Shown piece by piece: positions 5,963 to 12,777 of a DNA stretch of 12,777 nucleotides. The first letter of the stretch is position 1, and the number at the start of each line of letters is the position of its first letter. The notes beneath the pieces are model-generated. The model was not told the origin of the DNA, made no database searches, and saw only the letters and a program-made list of their open reading frames with translations. The stretch lies in assembly GCA_946002345.1 (NCBI GenBank), contig CAMFZA010000024.1:1-12777 (forward strand), given 5' to 3'. The translations under genes and the position numbers were made by a program. This DNA is from an uncultured Phascolarctobacterium sp. (GTDB lineage Bacteria > Bacillota > Negativicutes > Acidaminococcales > Acidaminococcaceae).

Positions 5963-7003
5963 TTACCACAAGCCTAGCACGTGCTGCATGATGAGGCTCA
6001 CTACAGTAATGCCAACCCAGCAGCAGAAGCCCATCAAAATAGGTTTGCCACCAGTTTTAATCAGCTTCACAATGTTGGTATTGAGACCAATGGCGCACAT
6101 GGACAGCACGATGAAGAATTTGCTCAAGGTCTTCAAAGGATTAAAGGCTTCGATAGCTACACCCATGTTCAAAGCGACGGTGGTGATGACGGAAGCCAGC
6201 ACAAAGTAGATAATGAAAAAGGGGAAAACGCTTTTGATGCTATAGCTGTTGCCTTCAACACCAGCGGTATTTTTCACATTTTTTGTAGTCAAATAAGCCA
6301 ACACCATGGTAATGGGGATAATGGCCAAGGTACGAGTAAGCTTTACAGTAACAGCCTTGTCCAGGGTAGCAGAGCCCAGATTATGCATGGAATCCCAGGT
6401 GGCGGCGCAGGCAGTTACGGAAGAGGTGTCGTTAACAGCAGTACCGGCAAAAATACCAAAGGCTTCGCCACTGCCGGTGGAAAAGCCTACCAGCATGCCC
6501 AAGGTGGGAAACACCAGCGCTGCCACCATGTTGAAGAAAAAGATTACAGAAATTGATTGAGCAACCTCTTCATCATCAGCCTTGATGACGGGGGCGGTGG
6601 CGGCAATAGCAGAGCCGCCGCAAATAGAGGAGCCAACGCCTACCAGAGTAGAAATTTTCGTAGGCATACCCATCCAGTGATGCATGGCCCAGGCAATCAC
6701 AAGGGATGTGGCAATGGTACTGATGATAATGGGCAGGGATTGGACGCCGGTTTGCAGCACAACTGTTAGATTCAAACCAAAGCCGAGCAGGATAACGGCA
6801 TATTGCAAAATCTTTTTAGAAACATAATTGATGCCGGGTTGCAAGTTAGTTTTATCATGAATGAACAGAGTAATGAGCATGCCGGCAATGATGGCAAAAA
6901 CTGGCCCACCAATTAAGGGAAACATTTTCCCTAGAAACCAGCAAGGAGTGGAAATAATAAGGCACAGGAGCATGCCCTTCCAATTTTTTTCTATAAATTG
7001 CAT
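5963..7003 (-). CDS. YeiH/UPF0324 family membrane transporter
   Basis: A 346-residue protein with about ten hydrophobic segments, the usual size for the family annotated as putative sulfate exporter (Cons_hypoth698). The start at 7003 is preceded by AAAGAGG at 9 bases; the in-frame extension to 7246 has no family sequence and crosses the promoter. Visible family motifs are [15 protein letters not shown] (29-43), [22 protein letters not shown] (121-142), [16 protein letters not shown] (183-198) and LTRTLAIIP (222-230). The two GS/GG-rich re-entrant-like segments are typical. The substrate is not established; sulfate export is a family-level guess. It is transcribed divergently from the FAD dehydrogenase gene, with a clear promoter of its own. 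Confidence 0.88.
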   Translation of the reverse strand: MQFIEKNWKGMLLCLIISTPCWFLGKMFPLIGGPVFAIIAGMLITLFIHDKTNLQPGINYVSKKILQYAVILLGFGLNLTVVLQTGVQSLPIIISTIATSLVIAWAMHHWMGMPTKISTLVGVGSSICGGSAIAATAPVIKADDEEVAQSISVIFFFNMVAALVFPTLGMLVGFSTGSGEAFGIFAGTAVNDTSSVTACAATWDSMHNLGSATLDKAVTVKLTRTLAIIPITMVLAYLTTKNVKNTAGVEGNSYSIKSVFPFFIIYFVLASVITTVALNMGVAIEAFNPLKTLSKFFIVLSMCAIGLNTNIVKLIKTGGKPILMGFCCWVGITVVSLIMQHVLGLW

Positions 7004-7039
7004 TTTTGAGAACCTCTTTCCTTTACATAAGATTGTTTT

Positions 7040-7068
7040 ATGATAGCACATTATGAGCTGACTAGCAA
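7040..7068 (-). promoter_or_regulatory. Promoter of the YeiH-family gene
   Basis: On the - strand, -35 TTGCTA (7063-7068), a 17-base spacer and -10 TATCAT (7040-7045) preceded by TGC, an extended -10. Confidence 0.75.
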
Positions 7069-7086
7069 TGTTTTTTGGACAAGAAT

Positions 7087-7110
7087 TGTGTCCCTTTCTT
7101 CTGGGACATA
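7087..7110. promoter_or_regulatory. Inverted repeat between divergent genes, candidate operator
   Basis: TGTCCC (7089-7094) and GGGACA (7103-7108) are perfect arms eight bases apart, and the symmetry extends to outer TT/AA bases with one mismatch step. It lies just upstream of the carrier -35 and about 60 bases upstream of the likely start for the FAD dehydrogenase, so one regulator could control both directions. No regulator gene is adjacent. Confidence 0.5.
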
Positions 7111-7163
7111 AGATGATAATGAAGTGTGTATACTTGTAGAAAAGTGAGCAAAAAATACAAGAG

Positions 7164-7174
7164 TATGATACAAT
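7164..7174 (+). promoter_or_regulatory. Possible -10 region of the FAD dehydrogenase operon
   Basis: Overlapping candidates TATGAT (7164-7169) and TACAAT (7169-7174) are each one base from consensus, but neither has a good -35 at 16-18 bases. The start may depend on an activator, perhaps one binding the inverted repeat at 7089-7108. Confidence 0.35.
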
Positions 7175-7235
7175 AAGCTTATTACTGAAATTTTTAGTGG
7201 AAAAATCTTCGAAAAAGCAGAAGGGGGACAAGCTA

Positions 7236-8639
7236 ATGGAATACAATAAAGTTTCTCAAGAAATAATTGCCAAGCTACAGGCCTTGGTGGGGCCACAAAA
7301 TGTGCTGACCGAAGGGGAGCAAATGGAGATTTATGCTCATGATGAGGTTACCGACCCGGCCTATCATCATATGCCCGAAGCCGTTGTCTTTGCTGAAAAT
7401 GCTCAGCAAGTGGCTGCCGTAGTAAAATTGGCCAACGAGCATCACTTCCCCGTGGTACCCCGTGGTGCTGGCACTGGTTTGGCATGTGGCGCTGTACCTG
7501 TTTATGGCGGCGTGGTGCTGTCCTTAGAAAAAATGAATAAAATTTTGGAAATAAATGTGGATGCCATGTATGCTGTGGTGGAGCCCGGTGTGCGTACCTC
7601 TGATTTGCAGGCTGCGGCGGAAGCCCAGGGTGCCTTTTATGCAGGGGACCCCTGTAGCGGTGATTCCTGCTTCATCGGTGGCAATGTGGCTACTAATGCC
7701 GGTGGCAACCGGGCTGTAAAATACGGCACCACTCGTCATCAGGTTTACGCTGTGGAGGTTGTTAATCCCACCGGTAAGATTGTCAATCTGGGTGCACGCC
7801 TGCAAAAGCAGACCACAGGCTATTGTCTGGAGCAGCTGGTAATTGGCTCTGAGGGTACCTTGGGCATTATTACTAAAATCACCGTCAAGCTGCTACCGAT
7901 TCCCAAGCACAGCATGGACCTGTTAGCTGTATTCGAATCTGCAGAAGCTGCCATTGGCACCGTAAACAAGATTATTATGGGTGGCATCACTCCTACCTGC
8001 GTGGAATATATGGACAATATCACCATTAAATCCGTAGAAAGATACTTGGGTAACAATTTACAGGGTAGCGAAAAGTGCAACTATCTTATTGTGGAGGTTG
8101 AAGGCACCAGCGAGGATGATTTGGATGAAAAAGCCTGCACCCTAGATGAAATTTGCTCTGAAAACGGTGCTTCCGATGTGCTTGTAGCGGAGCACGCCAA
8201 GATTTGGCAGGCGCGTAAGGCCTTTGCCGAGGCAGTGCGGGCAGAAAGCCTAATCGTCTGCAAGGAAGATGTGGTATGCCCTGTGGACCAAGAGCCTGCG
8301 CTGTTGGCAGAAATTTTGCGTCTGGCTGAAAAGTATCAGCTGGTGACCCGTATTGCCAGCCATGCCGGCGATGGCAATATCCATTTGAATATTTTGAAGA
8401 TGCCGGAAGAAAGCTATGAGGACTGGGATGCTCGTGTTAAAGAAAACCAACAAGAGCTGTACGCCTTCATTTATGCCCATGGTGGTCGTCTTAGCGGCGA
8501 GCACGGCATTGGTTACAAGCGTAAGCATTTAATGGAAGAGTTTACCAATCCAGATGAACTGGAAATGATGCGCGCTATTAAAAAGGCTTTGGACCCCAAT
8601 AATATTTTAAATCCTGGTAAGATTTTTGATGTGGAATGA
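7236..8639 (+). CDS. GlcD-like FAD-linked 2-hydroxyacid dehydrogenase
   Basis: A 467-residue protein from ATG 7236, chosen for AAGGGGG 8 bases upstream over an in-frame GTG at 7197. An N-terminal FAD-binding type 4 domain (about 45-220) has [13 protein letters not shown] (73-85), the [19 protein letters not shown] stretch (139-157) and [11 protein letters not shown] (203-213). The FAD-oxidase C-terminal domain has HAGDGNIH (376-383) and [11 protein letters not shown] (420-430), with the His residues expected near flavin or metal, and ends [15 protein letters not shown]. The family includes glycolate oxidase subunit GlcD and D-lactate dehydrogenases; sequence alone does not fix the substrate. 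No GlcE/GlcF or EtfAB genes are adjacent, so the electron acceptor is open. A cysteine-rich small protein follows in the same operon, 39 bases downstream. Confidence 0.92.
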   Translation: MEYNKVSQEIIAKLQALVGPQNVLTEGEQMEIYAHDEVTDPAYHHMPEAVVFAENAQQVAAVVKLANEHHFPVVPRGAGTGLACGAVPVYGGVVLSLEKMNKILEINVDAMYAVVEPGVRTSDLQAAAEAQGAFYAGDPCSGDSCFIGGNVATNAGGNRAVKYGTTRHQVYAVEVVNPTGKIVNLGARLQKQTTGYCLEQLVIGSEGTLGIITKITVKLLPIPKHSMDLLAVFESAEAAIGTVNKIIMGGITPTCVEYMDNITIKSVERYLGNNLQGSEKCNYLIVEVEGTSEDDLDEKACTLDEICSENGASDVLVAEHAKIWQARKAFAEAVRAESLIVCKEDVVCPVDQEPALLAEILRLAEKYQLVTRIASHAGDGNIHLNILKMPEESYEDWDARVKENQQELYAFIYAHGGRLSGEHGIGYKRKHLMEEFTNPDELEMMRAIKKALDPNNILNPGKIFDVE

Positions 8640-8678
8640 GCCGTAAGGCTAAAATAAAAAGGAAATGGGTGAATTTAG

Positions 8679-9116
8679 ATGAAAGAAATTTATGATTTGG
8701 CGGCAGAATACCATTCTGCTGGTAACAACTGTGTAGAATCCGTAGTAAAGGCTTGTAATAAGGGCTTGCAGCTGAACCTGCCTGATGAAGCAATCCGCAT
8801 GATTAGTGGCATGGGCGGTGGCATTGGTCGCAGCGGCTGTGTGTGTGGCGCGTTGAGCGGCTCCGCCATGATTATTAGCTCTTTGGTAGGTCGTTTAGAC
8901 CCCAGTGAAAAGCACCAGACCGAGGTTTACAAGTATACTCATGAATTTTATGAGCGTTTCTACAATCATTTTGGCTCTGCCTGCTGCTCTCAATTGAACA
9001 AGCTGTCCTTTGGTACTCCGGAATATCGCACCAAATGCATCAAGATTTCCGCCGAAGCTGCGGATATGGTGTCCGACTATATCACGGAAAAGGGACTTTT
9101 GGAATTCAAAAAATAA
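8679..9116 (+). CDS. C_GCAxxG_C_C family redox-type protein
   Basis: A 145-residue protein, typical for the C_GCAxxG_C_C family of putative redox-active proteins. Signature elements are NNCVESV near residue 18, the glycine-rich GMGGGIGRSGCVCGALSG segment at about 46-62, ACCSQLN at about 105, and a later Cys at RTKCIK. The spaced cysteines suggest a metal or Fe-S site or thiol redox chemistry, but biochemistry of the family is thin. A weak GGGTG ribosome binding site precedes ATG 8679. It follows the FAD dehydrogenase after 39 bases with no terminator between them and is closed by a strong terminator, so the two are almost certainly one transcript; an electron-transfer partnership is inference. 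Confidence 0.88.
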   Translation: MKEIYDLAAEYHSAGNNCVESVVKACNKGLQLNLPDEAIRMISGMGGGIGRSGCVCGALSGSAMIISSLVGRLDPSEKHQTEVYKYTHEFYERFYNHFGSACCSQLNKLSFGTPEYRTKCIKISAEAADMVSDYITEKGLLEFKK

Positions 9117-9132
9117 TGCTACCTAAAGCAAA

Positions 9133-9170
9133 ACCCTGCCTCTCAAGATAAGGAGAAGCAGGGTCTTTTT
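9133..9170 (+). terminator. Terminator of the FAD dehydrogenase operon
   Basis: Outer stem ACCCTGC/GCAGGGT (9133-9139 with 9158-9164), one mismatch, then TCTC/GAGA, followed by CTTTTT. On - the tail is GGTTTTGCTTT, so it may also weakly stop the convergent CDF gene that ends at 9179. Confidence 0.9.
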
Positions 9171-9178
9171 ATATTCTA

Positions 9179-10117
9179 TTAACATTTAGGTCTGAGCTCC
9201 GGCGGCAGCATGGGGCAAGCGTCGTGAATGGATTCGCTCACGGGGTTTACATGCACCATGCAGTGCTTAACGAGCGGGAAATTAGCTTCAATAGCAGTGT
9301 GCACGGTTTCGGCAATGGTGTGCGCCTGTAAAAGCGTCAAATCGTCCTTCACGCTGATTTCTACATCCACATAAATGCGACTGCCAAACATGCGGGTATA
9401 CAGACTATCCATATGCTCCACACCGGGAACTCGCTCGATGAGATCTTCCAGCTTTTTGCTAGTCTCCTCGTCGCAAGAGTGGTCCACCATTTTATCCATA
9501 GCATCCTTAAAAACTTCATAAGCAGCCTGCAAAATCATCAGGCAAATAATCAAGCTAGCTACGGGGTCCAGCACAGGATAGCCCATGCGTGCACCCAAAA
9601 TGCCCACAAAGGAGCCAATAGAGGATAGCGCATCACTACGATGATGCCAAGCATCTGCCATCAAGGCGCCGGAATTAATCTTTTGTGCCGCATTGCGCGT
9701 ATACCAGAACATGCCCTCCTTCACGACGATGGAAAGAACTGCTGCCCACAAAGCGAGCTGACCGGGGATAACCAAATCAGCGGCATCGGTGTGGAAAATC
9801 TTTTCGTAGCCGCTATAACCGATGCCCAACGCAACTAACGTGAGCATGCAAGCCAAAATAATGGCTGCCACGCACTCCATGCGCTCATGACCATATTGAT
9901 GCTCGTCATCAGAAGCCTTATTGGACAATTTTACGCCCGCCATAACAACAAAGGTGCTGAACACGTCGGAAGCTGAGTGAACACCGTCGGAAATCATGGC
10001 TGCAGATTGGGCCATAAAGCCTGCGGCCAGCTTAGCCAAGCTTAGCACCAGGTTAGCCACGATGCTGTTTAAGGAAACAATCATGGCAATGCGTTCTTCT
10101 TCATTTGCATACTTCAT
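9179..10117 (-). CDS. Cation diffusion facilitator (CDF) metal efflux transporter
   Basis: A 312-residue protein, normal length for bacterial CDF exporters, with six TM segments in the first ~205 residues and a cytoplasmic C-terminal domain. TM2 carries H47-x3-D51 (SDGVHSASD) and TM5 H158-x3-D162 (DAWHHRSD), an HD-HD transport site typical of Zn2+ (sometimes Co2+) exporters rather than Mn2+ ones. The second conserved site DDEHQYGH (70-77) matches the site between TM2 and TM3 of E. coli YiiP. The C terminus has VDVEISV and HTIAETVH with CMVHVNP, the usual metal-binding regulatory fold. It expels metal against the proton gradient as a dimer. The start has GAGGAGG 8 bases upstream. A strong promoter and a structured leader with a terminator precede it, so metal-responsive attenuation is plausible. 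Confidence 0.92.
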   Translation of the reverse strand: MKYANEEERIAMIVSLNSIVANLVLSLAKLAAGFMAQSAAMISDGVHSASDVFSTFVVMAGVKLSNKASDDEHQYGHERMECVAAIILACMLTLVALGIGYSGYEKIFHTDAADLVIPGQLALWAAVLSIVVKEGMFWYTRNAAQKINSGALMADAWHHRSDALSSIGSFVGILGARMGYPVLDPVASLIICLMILQAAYEVFKDAMDKMVDHSCDEETSKKLEDLIERVPGVEHMDSLYTRMFGSRIYVDVEISVKDDLTLLQAHTIAETVHTAIEANFPLVKHCMVHVNPVSESIHDACPMLPPELRPKC

Positions 10118-10306
10118 TAATAAAACCTCCTCTAAATCTTTGCTCTGCAGACACGATAGAAAAAGCGCCTGCGGAATAGTAATTAACTGTCCCGCAGACG
10201 CCTAATTCTAGTCTGCTGCCCAAGGGGCCCGGCTGCAAAAACCTATTAGAGGTTGACCGCCTGATCAGTTTGTACTGTAGTTGAATAATCGCAGTGCAAA
10301 GAGATT
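10118..10306 (-). promoter_or_regulatory. Structured leader of the CDF gene, putative attenuator
   Basis: About 190 bases between the predicted transcription start and the CDF start. In order on - it can form GATAATC/GATTATT, CAGT/ACTG, AACCT/AGGTT, GCCC/GGGC and GCAGAC/GTCTGC (10211-10216 with 10194-10199), then the terminator. The GCAGAC/GTCTGC hairpin uses bases from the 5' arm of the terminator, so the two exclude each other: terminator/antiterminator logic. I do not find the repeated CAACUGGG-type junctions I associate with NiCo riboswitches, nor yybP-ykoY, M-box or T-box hallmarks. A free small RNA is the alternative. Confidence 0.6.
10160..10201 (-). terminator. Intrinsic terminator in the CDF leader
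   Basis: On the - strand GCGTCTGCGG pairs with CCGCAGGCGC (10192-10201 with 10165-10174, one G-T pair) around a 17-base loop, followed by TTTTTC. It lies upstream of the CDF gene and also downstream of glpK, so it gates both leader transcripts and readthrough. Confidence 0.88.
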
Positions 10307-10312
10307 ATCGTT

Positions 10313-10341
10313 AGTATAAGCGGTTAGAGCAGCTTTGTCAA
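10313..10341 (-). promoter_or_regulatory. Strong sigma-70 promoter of the CDF leader
   Basis: On the - strand, perfect -35 TTGACA (10336-10341), a 17-base spacer and -10 TATACT (10313-10318). It starts 7 bases after the glpK stop codon. This is the strongest promoter in the window, as expected for a gene controlled after initiation or for an abundant small RNA. Confidence 0.88.
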
Positions 10342-10348
10342 CACTTTT

Positions 10349-11866
<1,518 letters not shown>

Positions 11867-12777
11867 TTAGAGGTTAGGCAGGAACATAATCAGACCCGGC
11901 CAATAGGTTACAATAAGCAAGGTAATCAGAAGTGCAATAATAAAGGGCAGGCACTCCTTCATAAAATGCCCCAAGGGAGTTTCCGTAATAGCGCACACAG
12001 TAAACATCATGGAGCCAAAGGGCGGTGTCAAGCCACCAATCATAATGTTAACGATGCAAATGATACCAAAATGCACCGGGTCCACGCCCAACTGCTTCAC
12101 AACGGGCACCAGCAAGGGTGAGAGAATAATCAAAGCCGCGCCACCCTCCAGGAACATGCCCAAAACCAGCAGCAGCACATTGATTAAAGCCAGCATTACA
12201 TAGGGATTGCGGGTGAAGTCCAGCATACCGGTGGTGATGGCCTGAGGAATGCGCTCCCAATTCATATAGTAGCCAAAGAAGGAGGCAGCTACGATAATCA
12301 GAGTTACTGAGGAGGTACCAAAAATGGTCTCCTTCATAATGGGCCATACATGCTCCCATTTTAAGCGTCGATAAATAATAGCACCGACAAAGATGCAATA
12401 TACTACAGCTACGGCACCTGCTTCAGAAGGGGTAAACATGCCCATGCGCAGGCCAGCAATAATGCCAAAGGGGAAGAGCAAAGCCCAAATGGAGTCCTTA
12501 AGCTGGGCAAAGATTTCACCCAGGGTTGCTCTGCGTTCACGGGTAGCCTTGTAGCCACGCTTTTTAGAAATAAAATGCACGGTTAGCATTAAGGCCACAG
12601 CCATCAAAACACCGGGCACATAGCCAGCAATAAACATCTTCGTTACGGATACATTGGCAATTAAGGCGTAAATAATCAAGTTAATACCAGGAGGTATAAC
12701 CGGCGTTACTGCAGAGGAAGCAGCAGTAATAGCCGCAGCAAAGCCCTTGCTATATCCGCGCAATAGCATATCCCGCC
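11867..12777 (-). CDS. TRAP transporter large permease (DctM type), N-terminal part outside window
   Basis: The last ~302 residues of a protein whose family is usually about 425-430 long; the reading frame stays open to the right edge (codons for R and D precede the first in-window Met), so the true start lies beyond it. Several TM segments and the DctM signatures are visible: GYSKGFAAAITAASSAVTPVIPPG near the break, GMFTPSEAGAVAVVY, and GLTPPFGSMMF near the C terminus. In TRAP systems this subunit is the sodium-driven channel, working with a small DctQ subunit and a periplasmic binding protein, probably encoded upstream outside the window. Substrates are usually organic acids but cannot be assigned. 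It is cotranscribed with glpK. Confidence 0.93.
   Translation of the reverse strand, partial: RDMLLRGYSKGFAAAITAASSAVTPVIPPGINLIIYALIANVSVTKMFIAGYVPGVLMAVALMLTVHFISKKRGYKATRERRATLGEIFAQLKDSIWALLFPFGIIAGLRMGMFTPSEAGAVAVVYCIFVGAIIYRRLKWEHVWPIMKETIFGTSSVTLIIVAASFFGYYMNWERIPQAITTGMLDFTRNPYVMLALINVLLLVLGMFLEGGAALIILSPLLVPVVKQLGVDPVHFGIICIVNIMIGGLTPPFGSMMFTVCAITETPLGHFMKECLPFIIALLITLLIVTYWPGLIMFLPNL

Noticed and set aside
5981-6556. 191-codon open frame antisense to the YeiH-family gene
   Set aside because: It lies wholly opposite a conserved transporter, has no recognisable motif and a His/Gln/Gly-rich composition typical of a shadow frame.
10118-10306. NiCo (czcD) riboswitch, yybP-ykoY element or 6S RNA
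   Set aside because: The position suits a metal riboswitch, but I could not find the repeated CAACUGGG-type junctions, the yybP-ykoY loops, or the 5'/3' end pairing of 6S RNA. It is left as an unassigned leader.

Overview
The window looks like a chromosomal segment of a low-to-moderate GC anaerobic Firmicute. My best guess is a Negativicute such as the Acidaminococcaceae. This rests on protein flavour (TRAP transporter, GlcD-type FAD dehydrogenase, C_GCAxxG_C_C protein, CHASE hybrid kinase, YeiH-family carrier), purine-rich AGGAGG-type ribosome binding sites and AT-rich promoters, several of them extended -10 (TGnTATAAT). No marker gene fixes the genus. There is no phage, insertion sequence or CRISPR array.

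Layout. Positions 1-500 hold two convergent arginine tRNA genes: the 3' part of tRNA-Arg(ACG) on + and a complete tRNA-Arg(CCG) on -. Between them lie three terminator-like hairpins and two tandem 87/88-bp repeats, each carrying a copy of the tRNA 3' end. Positions 600-2285 are a + strand operon of a YbgC-like thioesterase, a CofE-like protein and a membrane-anchored protein of unknown function, closed by a bidirectional terminator shared with the convergent kinase gene. Positions 2367-5830 carry two - strand sensory genes, each with its own promoter: a CHASE-domain hybrid histidine kinase and a solute-binding-type sensor that ends just after its membrane segment and has no kinase domain. Positions 5963-9170 hold a YeiH-family carrier (-) divergent from a GlcD-like FAD dehydrogenase plus C_GCAxxG_C_C protein pair (+), with an inverted repeat between them. 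Positions 9179-10341 hold a CDF metal exporter (-) behind a strong promoter and a structured leader with a terminator and a competing hairpin. Positions 10349-12777 hold glycerol kinase and the C-terminal part of a TRAP large permease in one - strand operon that runs off the right edge.

How the genes fit together. Glycerol kinase feeds glycerol into glycerol-3-phosphate; its pairing with a TRAP permease suggests uptake of a carbon source in the same programme, but the substrate is unknown. The FAD dehydrogenase probably oxidises a 2-hydroxy acid, with the cysteine-rich small protein a possible redox partner. The kinase and the kinase-less sensor may form one signalling unit, which is inference. 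The most interesting items are the tRNA-trailer repeats, the uncharacterised leader of the CDF gene, the kinase-less sensor, and the CofE-like protein with altered metal-site motifs.
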